64,000 nt of DNA from Caballeronia sp. SL2Y3 (GCF_022879575.1 NZ_CP084260.1:1860001-1924000); one strand, 5' to 3'. Shown: positions 51,339 through 62,032, counted from the stretch's first letter. Numbers and translations are program-made. The notes: a model not told the origin generated them from the letters alone.

Positions 51339-51950
51339 ATGTCGATTCCTCAAGCGCCGCGCCTCGTGCTGGCGTCCAGTTCGCCGTATCGGCGCGAGTT
51401 GCTGCAGCGCCTGCGCCTTCCGTTCGACGTCGTTTCGCCCGATATCGACGAAACCCCGCTCGAAGGCGAAACGCCTGAAATCACCGCCGTGCGGCTTTCG
51501 ATCGCGAAGGCGCGCGCCGCCGCCGAGCGCATGACGGACGCGGCGGGCGCGCTCGTGATCGGCTCCGATCAGGTCGCGACCTTCGATGGCCTTCAGCTCG
51601 GCAAGCCGGGCACGCACGACAACGCCGTCGAACAGCTTCGGTCGATGCGTGGCCGCAGCGTCGAATTCCACTCGGCGCTCGCCCTCTTCGACACGCGCAC
51701 GGGCGACGTGCAATCCGCCGACATCGTCACGCGCGTGCGCTTTCGCGATTATTCCGACGCCGAAATCGAAGCCTACTTGCGCGCCGAAACGCCTTACGAC
51801 TGCGCGGGAAGCGCCAAATCCGAGGGTCTGGGCATCGCGCTCCTGGATGCGATCGACTCGGACGACCCGACAGCGCTCATCGGCCTGCCGCTCATCGCGC
51901 TGACGAAGATGCTCCGCGCCGCCGGCTTCCCTGTTCTGGGGGCGGCATGA
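51339..51950 (+). CDS. Maf/YceF family nucleoside triphosphate pyrophosphatase
   Basis: Hydrolyses non-canonical or modified NTPs; the YceF branch prefers 7-methyl-[15 protein letters not shown] at the N-terminus, the IGSDQVA segment, and [12 protein letters not shown] fit that branch. 203 aa. I use ATG 51339; the frame is open to 51306 but the family begins here. Its last four bases overlap the next gene (ATGA). It is divergent from yceD, as in many proteobacteria. Confidence 0.92.
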   Translation: MSIPQAPRLVLASSSPYRRELLQRLRLPFDVVSPDIDETPLEGETPEITAVRLSIAKARAAAERMTDAAGALVIGSDQVATFDGLQLGKPGTHDNAVEQLRSMRGRSVEFHSALALFDTRTGDVQSADIVTRVRFRDYSDAEIEAYLRAETPYDCAGSAKSEGLGIALLDAIDSDDPTALIGLPLIALTKMLRAAGFPVLGAA

Positions 51951-52666
51951 GCGGCGTTCTCTATTTGATCCCGAACACGCTCGGCGAAGGCGACGCCGCC
52001 GCGCTCGCGTCCGTGCTTCCGGAGCCGGTGCGCGCGCAGGCTGCGGCGCTCGGTTATTACATCGGCGAAAACGCGAAGACCACCCGGGCGTTTCTGAAGA
52101 AAGTCGGCACCGACCGGCCGATTCAGGAAATCGAGATACGCGAGCTGAACGTGAACACGCCGCGCGCCGAACTCGACCGGCTTCTTGCGCCGATCCTCGC
52201 GGGCACCGACGCGGGCCTCGTTTCAGAAGCGGGCTGCCCCGCCGTCGCCGATCCCGGCGCGCTGCTGGTGCGGCGGGCGCACGAGCGCGGCGTGAAAGTG
52301 GTGCCGTTCGTCGGTCCGAGTTCGATTCTGCTCGCGCTGATGGCCTCGGGCATGAACGGCCAGAGCTTCGCGTTCAACGGCTATCTGCCGGTGGATGCCG
52401 CGGAACGCGGCAAGCGCCTGCGCGAGCTCGAACAGCTGTCGCGCAAGGCGAATCAGACGCAGATTTTCATCGAAACGCCGTACCGCAACCGCGCGATGCT
52501 CGACACGCTCGTCGCGGCCTGCGCGCCTTCGACGCTGATCTGCGTGGCCGTGGACCTGACGCTGCCGGGCGAAAAAATCGTCACGCGCACGGCGGCGGAC
52601 TGGAAAAAGCACGCCGCGCCGGACCTGCACAAGCGCCCGGCCATTTTTCTGCTGCTCGCGTCGTAA
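51947..52666 (+). CDS. Tetrapyrrole-methylase-family (RsmI-like) SAM methyltransferase
   Basis: 239 aa. Class III methyltransferase fold: [24 protein letters not shown] (long signature split here as [13 protein letters not shown] and following) and [17 protein letters not shown] resemble RsmI. The N-terminus ([11 protein letters not shown]) differs from the VATPIGNL opening of true RsmI. It is therefore a paralogue often annotated only as SAM-dependent methyltransferase; the substrate is unknown. Translationally coupled to maf. Confidence 0.88.
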   Translation: MSGVLYLIPNTLGEGDAAALASVLPEPVRAQAAALGYYIGENAKTTRAFLKKVGTDRPIQEIEIRELNVNTPRAELDRLLAPILAGTDAGLVSEAGCPAVADPGALLVRRAHERGVKVVPFVGPSSILLALMASGMNGQSFAFNGYLPVDAAERGKRLRELEQLSRKANQTQIFIETPYRNRAMLDTLVAACAPSTLICVAVDLTLPGEKIVTRTAADWKKHAAPDLHKRPAIFLLLAS

Positions 52667-52678
52667 GCGCGGCCCGAA

Positions 52679-53647
52679 TCAGCGCAACTGCACCTTGCCG
52701 CCGAGCGTCAGCGCGCGCACGGCGGCATCGCCCACGGAGGCGCCGAAGCGCCGCACCACGCGCTCGCTGATGCTTTCCTTTTGCGTGTAATCGACGATAT
52801 CCGGCTCTTTGATGATCTCGCGCGCCACGTAGTTCGCGTCGCCGAAGCCGTCCGCCAAGCCGAGTTGCACGCTCTTCTCGCCCGTCCAGAACATGCCGGA
52901 GAAGAGATCCGGATCGTCCTTCAGGCGCTTGCCGCGTCCCTGTTTCACCGCGTCGATGAACTGCGTGTGAATCTCGTCGAGCATGTCCTGCGCGTGCGCG
53001 GTCATCTGCGGCGTTTCGGGCGAGAACGGATCGAACGCGCCCTTGTTCGCGCCCGACGTGTGCATGCGCCGCTGGATGCCGAGCTTGTCCATCAGGCCGG
53101 TGAAGCCGAAGCCGTCCATCAGCACGCCGATCGACCCGACGATGCTCGCGCGATCCACGTAAATGCGGTCCGCCGCCGCCGCGACGTAATAGCCGCCTGA
53201 GGCGCACATGTCGTCGACGACAACGTAGAGCGGCGTCTTCGGATACTTCGCGCGTAGCCGGCGAATCTCGCGATTGATGATGCCCGCCTGCACCGGACTG
53301 CCGCCCGGACTGTTGATGCGCAGGATCACGCCCGCCGTGCCATCGTCTTCGAACGCGCTTTGCAGCGCGCCGTCGATGTTGTCGGCGCTCGCGTCGCTGT
53401 TCGCGGAGATTTCGCCCTGAAGATCGATCAGCGCCGTGTGCTTGCTGGACTTGGCGACGTGATCGCCGGTGAAATCGAACACGCCCCACGCGATCAGCGC
53501 GAGCACCGCGAGGAAGACGAAGCGGAAAAAGATGCGCCAGCGGCGCGCCGCGCGTTGCTCGCGAATCGCGGCAAGCGCGATGCGTTCCAGCGCGTCGCGT
53601 TCCCAGTTGTCGTTGCCGCGCGGGTTGGGCGAAAGGTTATCGGACAT
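52679..53647 (-). CDS. S49 family peptidase (SppA-like signal peptide peptidase)
   Basis: Membrane-anchored serine protease that would digest signal peptides left in the inner membrane. One membrane segment (about residues 41-60), then the S49 core: VILRINSPGGSP, the nucleophile Ser in DMCASGGYY, and GSIGVLMDGFG with a downstream Lys-containing region. 322 aa, the short SppA type with a single catalytic domain. Start ATG 53647. It converges with the methyltransferase (12 bp gap) and belongs to the minus-strand group with the Rieske and HAD genes. Confidence 0.92.
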   Translation of the reverse strand: MSDNLSPNPRGNDNWERDALERIALAAIREQRAARRWRIFFRFVFLAVLALIAWGVFDFTGDHVAKSSKHTALIDLQGEISANSDASADNIDGALQSAFEDDGTAGVILRINSPGGSPVQAGIINREIRRLRAKYPKTPLYVVVDDMCASGGYYVAAAADRIYVDRASIVGSIGVLMDGFGFTGLMDKLGIQRRMHTSGANKGAFDPFSPETPQMTAHAQDMLDEIHTQFIDAVKQGRGKRLKDDPDLFSGMFWTGEKSVQLGLADGFGDANYVAREIIKEPDIVDYTQKESISERVVRRFGASVGDAAVRALTLGGKVQLR

Positions 53648-53692
53648 GCGTGGTCTTCCGGCGTGCAGCCGGGTCAAAGAAAAATGGGGGAA

Positions 53693-54079
53693 TCAGGCGG
53701 GGCGAAGCGCGTCGTCGGGGAGCCAGAACACCGCGCGGCCTTCCGGCGTCTCGCGCTCCTCGACCGCGACAGGCCGAAGCCGCGCGCCGCGGCACGGGCC
53801 GCCGACGCACTTGCCGGTGTCGGGCTCGTAGATCGCGCCGTGCGTCGCGCACATCAAGTATAGGCCCGAGCTTTCGAAGAACTGGCCCTCGGCCCAGTCG
53901 AGTTCCATCGGCACGTGCGCGCAGCGGTTCAGGTAGCCATACGGCTTGCCGTCGTAGCGGACGAAGAAAACCACCGCCTCGCCGCTCGCGTCCTGCGCGC
54001 CGAGCCGCACGCCCGCGCCGCCATCGACCAGTTGGTCCGATGCGCAGACGCGCACCGCTTCCAGTGTCGGCTCGCTCAT
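53693..54079 (-). CDS. Rieske [2Fe-2S] domain protein
   Basis: 128-aa single-domain Rieske ferredoxin. The cluster ligands are visible as C-x-H (NRCAHVP, about residue 53) and C-x2-H (CATHGAIY, about residue 77), followed by the GPC loop. No oxygenase subunit is nearby, so it is probably a free electron carrier or regulatory subunit. It overlaps the upstream HAD gene by four bases (ATGA), so the genes are coupled. Confidence 0.92.
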   Translation of the reverse strand: MSEPTLEAVRVCASDQLVDGGAGVRLGAQDASGEAVVFFVRYDGKPYGYLNRCAHVPMELDWAEGQFFESSGLYLMCATHGAIYEPDTGKCVGGPCRGARLRPVAVEERETPEGRAVFWLPDDALRPA

Positions 54080-54735
54080 GCGTGCTCCCGCAGCCAGCCG
54101 GCCAGCGACGCGACGCTATCCGCGCAAAAACGCGGCTGCAACGCGGTGAGCGAATTCGCCGGATGCGCGCCGTATGCGACGCCCACGCCCGCCGCGCCCG
54201 CGTTGATCGCCATTTGCAGGTCGTGCGTGGTGTCGCCGATCATCAGCGTGCGGGACAGGTCCTGCCCGAGTTCGCGCGTGAGTTCCTGAAGCATCGCGGG
54301 GTGCGGCTTCGAGAAAGTTTCGTCGGCGCAGCGCGTGCCGTCGAAAACGCTCGTCAAGCGCGACTGATCCAGCGCGCGGTTCAGCCCGACGCGGCTCTTG
54401 CCCGTCGCCACCGCCAGAAAATAGCCTTCGTCGCGCAATTCCTGCAGCAGCTCGCGCACGCCCGCGAAGAGTTCGGTTTGCTGGCCCATCGTCAGAAAGT
54501 GGAAGCGATACCGCTCCGCGAGGCGCGGATAGTCCTTCGTGTCGAGCGTCGGCGCGCAGATTTGCAGCGCGTCCTTGAGACCCAGGCCGATCACGTAGCT
54601 CGCGGATTCGTCGGCGGGCACGGGCAAGCCGAGATCGCGGCACGCCGCCTGAATGCTCCGCGTGATATGGACGGTCGAATCCATGAGCGTGCCGTCCCAG
54701 TCGAAAACGATCAGATCGAATTGCTGCCGCGCCAT
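54076..54735 (-). CDS. HAD-superfamily hydrolase (phosphoglycolate-phosphatase-like)
   Basis: 219 aa. Motif I VFDWDGTLMDS (Asp nucleophile near residue 11), motif II VATGKSR, motif III Lys in SKPHP, and motif IV GDTTHDLQMA. The cap pattern is that of Gph/PgpB-like HAD-IA enzymes. Substrate not determined. The ATG directly follows the rluC stop, so rluC-HAD-Rieske-S49 is likely one operon. Confidence 0.9.
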   Translation of the reverse strand: MARQQFDLIVFDWDGTLMDSTVHITRSIQAACRDLGLPVPADESASYVIGLGLKDALQICAPTLDTKDYPRLAERYRFHFLTMGQQTELFAGVRELLQELRDEGYFLAVATGKSRVGLNRALDQSRLTSVFDGTRCADETFSKPHPAMLQELTRELGQDLSRTLMIGDTTHDLQMAINAGAAGVGVAYGAHPANSLTALQPRFCADSVASLAGWLREHA

Positions 54736-55731
54736 TTATGTCTCTCGGTTTTTGAGTTGTTCGATGAAGCGCTTGCACTCGGCGGGCAGCGGCGCTTCGA
54801 ACTGCAGCGGCGCGCCCGTCGCGGGATGCGTGATTTTCAGCCGATAGGCGTGCAAAAACATGCGCTTGAGCGAAGGCATCGCGCTCGGCCGCGCGAGTTC
54901 CTTGTTCAGCGCGAAGTCGCCGTATTTCGCGTCGCCCGCAATCGGCAGGCCGATGCTCTGCATGTGCACGCGAATCTGGTGCGTGCGGCCGGTCTTGAGT
55001 TCCGCTTCGACCCACGCGTAATCCGGCCAGCGTTCGATCAAGTTGAACACCGTATGCGACGCCAGCCCGTTTTCCTGAACGCGCACGCGCCGCTCGCCGT
55101 CCGCCGCCACGTATTTATGCAGCGGCGCCTTCACGATGCGCCGCCGGCCCCAGTCGCTCGGCCAGTCGCCGTGTCCGAGCGCGTAATACCGCTTGTCCAC
55201 GCGATTCTCGCGAATCTGCTCGTGCAGATTGACGAGCGCCGCACGTTTTTTGGCGAGCATGAGCACGCCGGACGTCTCCCGGTCCAGCCGATGCACCAGT
55301 TCCAGAAACTTCGCCTGCGGCCGCGCATTGCGAAGTTGCTCGATGACGCCGAACGCCACGCCGCTGCCCCCGTGCACCGCGACGCCCGACGGCTTGTCGA
55401 TGACGATCAGGTGCTCGTCTTCGAAAAGAATCGGAAATTCGGCGGCAGGTGCATTCGACGAGACGGGCGCTTCGTCGGCCTGCGCGATGCGAATCGGCGG
55501 CACGCGCACGACATCGCCCAGTTCCAGCCGGTACGCGGCGTCGATGCGACCCTTGTTCACGCGCACTTCGCCGCTGCGGAGAATCCGGTAAATATGGCTC
55601 TTGGGCACGCCCTTGCAGACGCGCAGAAGGAAGTTGTCGATGCGCTGTCCGGCAGCGGTTTCATCGACTTCGATCATCGACGTGCGCTCGCTTGCAACTT
55701 GTTTATGGGATGTTTTGCCTAACTCATTCAT
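54736..55731 (-). CDS. rluC: 23S rRNA pseudouridine synthase RluC
   Basis: Isomerises uridines 955, 2504 and 2580 of 23S rRNA in E. coli. N-terminal S4 RNA-binding domain (about 20-85), then the RluA-type catalytic domain with Asp in HRLDRETSG and the later KTGRTHQIRVH. 331 aa. ATG 55731. It is divergent from rne across a long gap, the common rluC/rne arrangement. Confidence 0.94.
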   Translation of the reverse strand: MNELGKTSHKQVASERTSMIEVDETAAGQRIDNFLLRVCKGVPKSHIYRILRSGEVRVNKGRIDAAYRLELGDVVRVPPIRIAQADEAPVSSNAPAAEFPILFEDEHLIVIDKPSGVAVHGGSGVAFGVIEQLRNARPQAKFLELVHRLDRETSGVLMLAKKRAALVNLHEQIRENRVDKRYYALGHGDWPSDWGRRRIVKAPLHKYVAADGERRVRVQENGLASHTVFNLIERWPDYAWVEAELKTGRTHQIRVHMQSIGLPIAGDAKYGDFALNKELARPSAMPSLKRMFLHAYRLKITHPATGAPLQFEAPLPAECKRFIEQLKNRET

Positions 55732-55743
55732 TCTGAATATAAT
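55715..55743 (+). promoter_or_regulatory. Promoter of rne
   Basis: TTGCCT (55715-55720), 17-bp spacer, perfect TATAAT (55738-55743). It lies at the rluC start and points toward rne. Transcription would begin near 55750. Confidence 0.75.
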
Positions 55744-56626
55744 TTGCGAGCAGCCTGAAAAGGCCGGACTCGACTCAGTTACCCATGAGGAGCTACGGCG
55801 CGATTCATCAGACTGTACAGGTGCAAGCGATAAACCATTATTTTACTTGCGCCCAGGGCCGGTTGCTCGCCCGGAAAATCGAGCAACGAGTTGCACGCAC
55901 GGCGATATCACCGGCAGGGACGGAGCCCACAGGCGCGTTCGGTCGGGTCGATCGCCGATCGGTAACGGATTTTTGGTCAAAAAGAATTTCATCGGCGAGA
56001 ACTGATGGCAACCGGGCGTTCAACCGGTTGCCCGCCCGATTCAGCCCTGCCATCGAGCAAGGGGCGAAGACGGCACATCGGGGCTCGCCGATTTGCGAAC
56101 AACGGCGACGCATCTCGCTGCTGCGCTGATTTCTGCGAAGCGCGAGACGCGAAGAAAACGCCGCAACGAGGCGAGACACGGCAAGCAGGCGGGAGCACGT
56201 AGCCCGCAGCTGCCGGCGCGGCACGTCCGCGAAGACGAAGATCGGTAACGAAGCATCGCGCCGGTTCGCGCGACACCGCTCTTCCTTTCGCGTACGCCGT
56301 CGGGAGGGAAAGGCTCTGTTGAGAGCGCTGCGGCTTTCCGTGCGTCCACTTCGAGACGCGGAAAGCCCCGCGCCGCCGTTCGTCCTTGCCACGGGCCGCA
56401 TCGCCTCCGCGCGCTGCCGTTGTCGCATGTGCCCCTTGGCCCGGCCGCCGCATTCGTCGGCCCGATGCCAGCTTTCGGCAATTCTCCCGCCTAAAATCCG
56501 CTCCGGCGTGCTTTTGTGACAACACAAAAAGCGTGGCACGCCCGCCCTCCCGCTTCGCGCGCCGATGTTCGAATCCGCGCCGATTCGCCAGACGAGGAAG
56601 GGTCAAAGCCGCTCTGGAGCCGTTCA
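55744..56626 (+). other. Long untranslated leader of rne
   Basis: About 880 bp between the rne promoter and its ATG with no supportable gene; the open frames on both strands are arginine-rich noise. It contains strong hairpins, for example GTTGCTCG (55862-55869) with CGAGCAAC (55880-55887). In E. coli, RNase E controls its own mRNA through a structured 5' leader of about 360 nt; this one may do the same. That role is inferred. Confidence 0.6.
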
Positions 56627-59600
56627 ATGAAACGCATGCTGTTCAATGCGACGCAGCAAGAAGAACTGCGCGTCGCCATCGTCGATGGACAGAAGCTCAT
56701 CGACATCGACATCGAAACCGCCGGGCGCGAACAGCGCAAAGGCAACATCTACAAGGGAGTCGTCACCCGCATCGAGCCGTCGCTCGAAGCCTGCTTCGTC
56801 AACTACGGCGAAGACCGCCACGGCTTTCTGCCGTTCAAGGAAGTCGCCCGCCAGTATTTCCGCGACGGCGTCGAGATGCGCTCCGCGCGCATCCAGGACG
56901 CGCTGCGCGAAGGCCAGGAACTCATCGTTCAGGTCGAAAAGGAAGAGCGCGGCAACAAGGGCGCGGCGCTGACCACGTTCATTTCGCTGGCCGGCCGCTA
57001 TCTGGTGCTGATGCCGAACAACCCGCGCGGCGGCGGCGTGTCGCGCAGAATCGAAGGCGACGAGCGGCAGGAACTGCGCGAAACCATGGCGCAGCTCGAA
57101 CTGCCCGAAGGCATGAGCATCATCGCGCGCACGGCCGGTATCGGCCGTTCGGCGGAAGAGCTCCAGTGGGACCTGAACTACCTGATGCAACTGTGGCGCG
57201 CGATCGAAGCCGCGTCGCAGAGCGGCGTCGCCGGCCAGCCGATGCTCATCTATCTCGAATCGAGCCTCGTCATCCGCGCGATTCGCGACTACTTCCAGCC
57301 GGATATCGGCGAAATCCTCATCGACACGACCGAAATCCATGACCAGGCGCGCGCCTTCATGGATATCGTGATGCCCGACAACCTGCAAAAGGTGAAGCGC
57401 TATCACGACGACGTGCCGCTCTTCTCGCGCTTCCAGATCGAGCATCAGATCGAAACGGCGTACTCGCGCACGGTGCCGCTGCCCTCGGGCGGCGCGATCG
57501 TGATCGATCACACCGAGGCGCTCGTCGCCATCGACGTGAACTCGGCGCGCGCCACCAAGGGCGCGGATATCGAGGAAACCGCCACGCGCACCAATCTCGA
57601 AGCCGCCGACGAAGTCGCGCGCCAGTTGCGCCTGCGCGACCTGGGCGGCCTGATCGTGATCGACTTCATCGACATGGAGTCGGCCAAGAGCCAGCGCGAA
57701 GTCGAGCAGCGCCTGAAAGACGCGCTCAAGCACGACCGCGCGCGCGTGCAAATGGGCAAGATTTCGCGCTTCGGTCTGATGGAACTGTCGCGTCAGCGTC
57801 TGCGTCCGGCGCTGTCCGAAGGCAGCCACGTGACCTGCCCGCGCTGCAACGGCACGGGCCATATCCGCGATACCGAATCGTCCGCGCTGCAAGTGCTGCG
57901 GATCATTCAGGAAGAAGCGATGAAGGAAAACACCGCGGCAATCCATTGCCAGGTGCCGGTCGAGGTGACCGCCTTCCTGCTGAACGAAAAGCGCTCGGAA
58001 ATCAACAAGATCGAATCGCGCTTCAAGGTCAACGTCGTTCTGATTCCGAACAAGCATCTGGAGACACCGCATTACAAGCTGGAGCGCCTGCGTCACGACG
58101 ATGCGCGTCTGGACGACCCGCGCGCCTCGTGGAAGATGGCCGTCGAAGCGGCGAGCGAACTCGAATCCGAGACCGGCTACAGCAAGCGCGCCGAAGAAGT
58201 GAAGCCGAAGCAGGAAGCGGCGGTCAAGGGCATCACGCCCGAGAAGCCGGCGCCGAGCGCGCCGGTCAAGCCCGCGCCTGTCGAGGCCGCGCCCGCGCCC
58301 GCACCGACCCCGGTTCCGGCGACGGGCGGTTTCATCGCGTGGATCAAGAACCTCTTCGGCATTCAGCCTGAAGTGAAGCCGGCGCCGGCGCCCGTAGAAG
58401 CGCAGCCGGCAGCGCGCCCGCAGCGCGAGCGTACGGAACGCGGCGAGCGCGGCGAACGTACGGGCGGCGGCGACCGCAATCGCAATCGTCGCGGCGGCGC
58501 GGGCCGTGAAGGCGCGGCCGCCAATGGCGCGGCGGCAGCCGGCAACGGTGCGAGCCGTCAGCCTGCGCGTCGCGAAGATCGCGAAGGACGTGGCACGCGT
58601 GAAGGCCGCGAGCCGCGTGAAGCACGCGAAGGACGCGAAGGCCGTGAACTGCGCGAAGTCCGGGAGCCGCGCGAAGCCCGGGAACCGCGCGAGGCGCGTG
58701 AACCCCGCGAGACGCGGGAACCGCGTGAAGCCCGCGAACCGCGTGAGGCTCGTGAGCCGCGTGAAACGCGCGATCGCGGCCAGGACCGTGGCGCCGAGCG
58801 CGCACCGCGTCCGGAAGCCGCCGAGCGTGCCGAACGCCGCGAGCGTCCGGACCGTGGCGAGCGGGCCGACCGTGGCGAACGCGCCGAACGGACGGAGCGT
58901 GCTGAGCGTCCGGAACGTGCCGAGCGCCCCGAACGCGCTGAGCGCCGCAAGCCGCAGCCGGAAGCCGCCGTCGAAGCATTGACGCAAGGTGAGACGACCG
59001 CATCGGATATCGCGGACACCACGCCGCTCGATGCCGACGCTTTGCCGCAAGACGTCGATGCCCTCTCCGCCGATCAGGCCGCAGCCGCGCGCGAAGGCGA
59101 AGAGCGCCGCCGCCGTCGCCGGGGCCGCCGTGGCGGTCGCCGTGATCGCGATGAAGAAGGCATGACCGTGAACCACGCCGCCGATGTCGCGGAAGCCGAA
59201 GGCGCAGCCGAAAGCGTGTCGGCGCAAGCCGGTGTCTTCGACGCCGAAGCCGCGCAGGAAGCCGCCGCACGCCGTGAAACGCGTCCGGTTGCAGCCGAGT
59301 CGGAGCCGGTTGCGGACAGCCGCCAGGCGCAGCCGCAGGAAGCCGCGCCCGTAGCAGCGCCGGCCGCGCAAGCCGAGCCGTTGCAAGCGAGCGAAGAAGC
59401 GAAGGCAGAAGCCAACGCGGATTCGCAGCCTGCGCCGGACATCTTCGCGAAGCCCGCGGCGGCACCGGCCGTCGAGAACCCGTTCGGGCCGTCGTCGAAG
59501 GTCGCGGAAACGAAGCCGGTCGATCCGTTCGCGCCGGTGGTCGTGGACGAGCCGAAGCCCGTCGAAGCTGCGAGCCACGCGGAAACGGCGCCCGAAGCAC

Positions 59601-59995
59601 CCGTGGCACCCGTGGTCTCCGAGCCGGTGAAAACCGCCGCGATCGCTTCGACGCCGGCTGCAACCGCCGTCGAGCCGATCCAGTCGGAAGCCGCGCCGAT
59701 GGCGCAGCCCGAACCGACGACAGAGCCGCAGGTTCCGGTCGTGTCCGAGCCGGTGAAGCCTGCCGCGACGCAACCGACGCCCGCCGCATCGTCGACGGGA
59801 ACCGACGCGTTGAAGCCGATGCTCGACACCGCCGGCCTCGTCTGGGTGAACACGGACGCCGACAAGCTGCGCGCGGCCAGTGCCGCCGCCGCGCAGGAAC
59901 CGGCGCCGGTGCGCGTGCCGCGCGAGCGCAAGCCGCTTCCGCCGCTCGACACCGCCCCGATGCAGCAGGTGGAAACCGGCAAGAGCGCGCACTGA
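56627..59995 (+). CDS. rne: Ribonuclease E
   Basis: Endonuclease that starts mRNA decay and matures rRNA and tRNA; scaffold of the degradosome. 1122 aa. S1 domain (about 35-125), 5' sensor and DNase I-like domains, IDVNSAR and VIDFIDM acidic residues, and the zinc link Cys404/Cys407 (CPRCNGTG) at the same positions as in E. coli. From about residue 540 the protein is low-complexity: an Arg/Glu repeat (about 658-781), an [12 protein letters not shown]-binding patch, then an acidic Ala/Pro/Glu tail. ATG 56627 has GGAG seven bases upstream. Degradosome partners cannot be read from the tail. Confidence 0.97.
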   Translation: MKRMLFNATQQEELRVAIVDGQKLIDIDIETAGREQRKGNIYKGVVTRIEPSLEACFVNYGEDRHGFLPFKEVARQYFRDGVEMRSARIQDALREGQELIVQVEKEERGNKGAALTTFISLAGRYLVLMPNNPRGGGVSRRIEGDERQELRETMAQLELPEGMSIIARTAGIGRSAEELQWDLNYLMQLWRAIEAASQSGVAGQPMLIYLESSLVIRAIRDYFQPDIGEILIDTTEIHDQARAFMDIVMPDNLQKVKRYHDDVPLFSRFQIEHQIETAYSRTVPLPSGGAIVIDHTEALVAIDVNSARATKGADIEETATRTNLEAADEVARQLRLRDLGGLIVIDFIDMESAKSQREVEQRLKDALKHDRARVQMGKISRFGLMELSRQRLRPALSEGSHVTCPRCNGTGHIRDTESSALQVLRIIQEEAMKENTAAIHCQVPVEVTAFLLNEKRSEINKIESRFKVNVVLIPNKHLETPHYKLERLRHDDARLDDPRASWKMAVEAASELESETGYSKRAEEVKPKQEAAVKGITPEKPAPSAPVKPAPVEAAPAPAPTPVPATGGFIAWIKNLFGIQPEVKPAPAPVEAQPAARPQRERTERGERGERTGGGDRNRNRRGGAGREGAAANGAAAAGNGASRQPARREDREGRGTREGREPREAREGREGRELREVREPREAREPREAREPRETREPREAREPREAREPRETRDRGQDRGAERAPRPEAAERAERRERPDRGERADRGERAERTERAERPERAERPERAERRKPQPEAAVEALTQGETTASDIADTTPLDADALPQDVDALSADQAAAAREGEERRRRRRGRRGGRRDRDEEGMTVNHAADVAEAEGAAESVSAQAGVFDAEAAQEAAARRETRPVAAESEPVADSRQAQPQEAAPVAAPAAQAEPLQASEEAKAEANADSQPAPDIFAKPAAAPAVENPFGPSSKVAETKPVDPFAPVVVDEPKPVEAASHAETAPEAPVAPVVSEPVKTAAIASTPAATAVEPIQSEAAPMAQPEPTTEPQVPVVSEPVKPAATQPTPAASSTGTDALKPMLDTAGLVWVNTDADKLRAASAAAAQEPAPVRVPRERKPLPPLDTAPMQQVETGKSAH
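58600..58970 (+). repeat. Coding Arg/Glu repeat in rne
   Basis: Degenerate repeats of an 18-bp unit coding REPREA or REPRET, then R/E/D/G variants, inside the RNase E C-terminal region. Variation is expected by slippage or recombination. It is protein repeat, not CRISPR. Confidence 0.8.
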
Positions 59996-60040
59996 CCGGG
60001 TCGCGCGGCCGTCTCCCGGACCGCGCGATGCAGCACGCAG

Positions 60041-60075
60041 AACGCCATCGACCTCAGGTCGATGGCGTTTTTTCT
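60041..60075 (+). terminator. Terminator of rne
   Basis: 13-bp perfect stem AACGCCATCGACC (60041-60053) and its complement (60057-60069), three-base loop, then TTTTTC. Confidence 0.92.
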
Positions 60076-60185
60076 TTCCGCACTAGTGGAAAGCCCGGTC
60101 CGCCGAGCCTGGCCGTGCCCGGCCGGACTTGCCCGCTTCCGCTAAAATGGGCTGATCGCCTTTTCGACCGAAGTCCCGAGCAGCC

Positions 60186-61292
60186 ATGTCCCGACGCATC
60201 ATCCCGTTAGCCGATGTCAGCGCGATTCCGGATTTCGCCGGCGCCGCCGCAGCGCCATCCGGCTTGCTGACGGACACGCTCGCGCGTCCCCTGCGCGACT
60301 TGCGCATTTCGGTCACGGATCGCTGCAACTTCCGCTGCGTCTACTGCATGCCGCGCGATGTGTTCGACAAGGACTATCCGTTTCTCCCCCATTCCGCGCT
60401 GCTGTCGTTCGAGGAAATCGAGCGGCTCGCACGCGTGTTCGTCGCGCACGGCGTCGAGAAAATTCGCCTGACGGGCGGCGAGCCACTGCTGCGCAAGAAC
60501 ATCGAATTCCTGATCGACCGGCTCGCGCAACTGCGCACGCCCGAGGGCCGGCCGCTCGACATCACGCTTACGACCAACGGTTCGCTGCTGGCGCGCAAGG
60601 CTCGGTCGCTGAAGGACGCGGGTCTTTCGCGCGTCACGGTCAGCCTCGATGCGCTCGACGACGCCCTCTTTCGCCGCATGAACGACGCCGACTTCGCCGT
60701 CGCCGACGTGCTGGACGGCATCGCGGCGGCGCAATCGGCCGGTCTTGCGCCGATCAAGGTGAACATGGTCGTCAAGCGTGGCACGAACGACCAGGAAATC
60801 GTGCCGATGGCGCGCCATTTCCGAGGCAGCGGCGTGGTTCTGCGCTTCATCGAATACATGGACGTCGGCGCGTCCAACGGCTGGAACATGGGCGAAGTAC
60901 TGCCGTCCGCGCAGGTGGTCGAGCGCATCGCCGCGCACTTCCCGCTCGCGCCGCTCGAAGCGCACACCGCCGCCGAGACCGCGCAGCGCTGGGGCTATCG
61001 CGATGGAAGCGGCGAAATCGGCGTGATCTCGAGCGTGACGCGCGCCTTCTGCGGCTCGTGCACGCGCGCCCGGCTTTCCACCGAAGGCAAGCTCTATCTG
61101 TGCCTCTTCGCGTCCGCGGGCCACGACCTGCGCGCGCTGATCCGCGGCGGTGCGAGCGATGAAGACGTGGCCACGGCCATCGCCCGCATCTGGGAAGCGC
61201 GCGGCGACCGCTACTCGCAGTTGCGCGGCAGCGCGTCGGCGGCCTCGCGCGAAGACGGCCCGCGCGTGGAAATGTCGTACATCGGCGGCTGA
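60186..61292 (+). CDS. moaA: GTP 3',8-cyclase MoaA
   Basis: Radical SAM enzyme for the first step of molybdenum cofactor synthesis. N-terminal cluster motif C-x3-C-x2-C in [19 protein letters not shown]; the C-terminal cluster Cys in [11 protein letters not shown] and LYLC; and a terminal Gly-Gly that carries a catalytic role in the family. 368 aa, with a leader of about 35 residues before the core. mobA begins 11 bp downstream. Confidence 0.96.
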   Translation: MSRRIIPLADVSAIPDFAGAAAAPSGLLTDTLARPLRDLRISVTDRCNFRCVYCMPRDVFDKDYPFLPHSALLSFEEIERLARVFVAHGVEKIRLTGGEPLLRKNIEFLIDRLAQLRTPEGRPLDITLTTNGSLLARKARSLKDAGLSRVTVSLDALDDALFRRMNDADFAVADVLDGIAAAQSAGLAPIKVNMVVKRGTNDQEIVPMARHFRGSGVVLRFIEYMDVGASNGWNMGEVLPSAQVVERIAAHFPLAPLEAHTAAETAQRWGYRDGSGEIGVISSVTRAFCGSCTRARLSTEGKLYLCLFASAGHDLRALIRGGASDEDVATAIARIWEARGDRYSQLRGSASAASREDGPRVEMSYIGG

Positions 61293-61302
61293 GTTTTTTA
61301 AC

Positions 61303-61932
61303 GTGTTCGCGACTGCGCCCGCCGCTCTGGCTTCGAACGTCACCGGGCTCGTGCTCGCGGGCGGGCGCGGCTCGCGCATGGGCGGCGTCGACAAGGGCAT
61401 GCAGCCGTTTCTCGGCGAACCTCTCGCGCTGCACGTGCTGCGCCGCCTCGCGCCGCAAGCGAGCGCCATGCTGATCAGCGCCAACCGCAACATCGACGCA
61501 TATTCGCAACTCGCTGCGCCGTTCGGCGCCCGGGTGATCGCGGACACGCTCGGCGACTACCCCGGTCCGCTCGCGGGCATCGCGGCGGCGTTGCGGGCGG
61601 CGCACACCGAGTTCGTGCTGATCGCGCCGTGCGACGCCCCGTTCGTCGATGAACGGCTCGGCGTGCTGCTCGGCGAAGCGCTCGACGCCGAAAACGCCGA
61701 CATCGCCTATGCCGCGACGATCGAACCTGGCGGCGAACGCATCGCGCATCCGGTTTTCGCGCTTCAGCGCGCCTCGCTCGCCGACGATCTCGACGCCCGG
61801 CTCGCGGCCGGCGAGCGCAAAGTACGCGCGTGGTACGCGCGCCACAAGGCGGTGCAAGTGCCATTTCACGAGGATCGCGCGTTTTACAATATTAATGATT
61901 TACGCCAGCTAGCCGAGCTGGAGCGCCGGTAG
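61303..61932 (+). CDS. mobA: Molybdenum cofactor guanylyltransferase
   Basis: Joins GMP to molybdopterin, giving bis-MGD for DMSO-reductase-family enzymes. N-terminal LVLAGGRGSRMGGVDKGM, then PCDAPFV and the ending NINDLRQL. 209 aa. The likely start is GTG 61303, just after the moaA stop; there is no ATG in frame near it and the ribosome site is weak. moaA-mobA-moeA form the molybdenum cofactor group. Confidence 0.93.
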   Translation: MFATAPAALASNVTGLVLAGGRGSRMGGVDKGMQPFLGEPLALHVLRRLAPQASAMLISANRNIDAYSQLAAPFGARVIADTLGDYPGPLAGIAAALRAAHTEFVLIAPCDAPFVDERLGVLLGEALDAENADIAYAATIEPGGERIAHPVFALQRASLADDLDARLAAGERKVRAWYARHKAVQVPFHEDRAFYNINDLRQLAELERR

Positions 61933-62032
61933 AGAGACGCCGGCGCTCGCACAGCATTGCGCCAGCCTACCGGCGGCCTTTCGTCACGCGGCGTCTGCCG
62001 CTTCTCGCGCACGTCGCGCCTCACGCCAGTTC

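Noticed and set aside
55838..56627. Minus-strand frames of 212-233 codons upstream of rne
   Set aside because: Arg/Ala/Ser-rich, overlapping frames with no plausible start or domain; typical of GC-rich noise.
58600..58970. Repeat array that could look like CRISPR
   Set aside because: The repeats are in frame, code for Arg/Glu, and have no spacers of unrelated sequence.
56624..59992. Open frame of 1122 codons antisense to rne
   Set aside because: Composition-driven: high third-position GC leaves the opposite strand open. The product is His/Arg/Leu-rich with no family pattern, while rne is certain.
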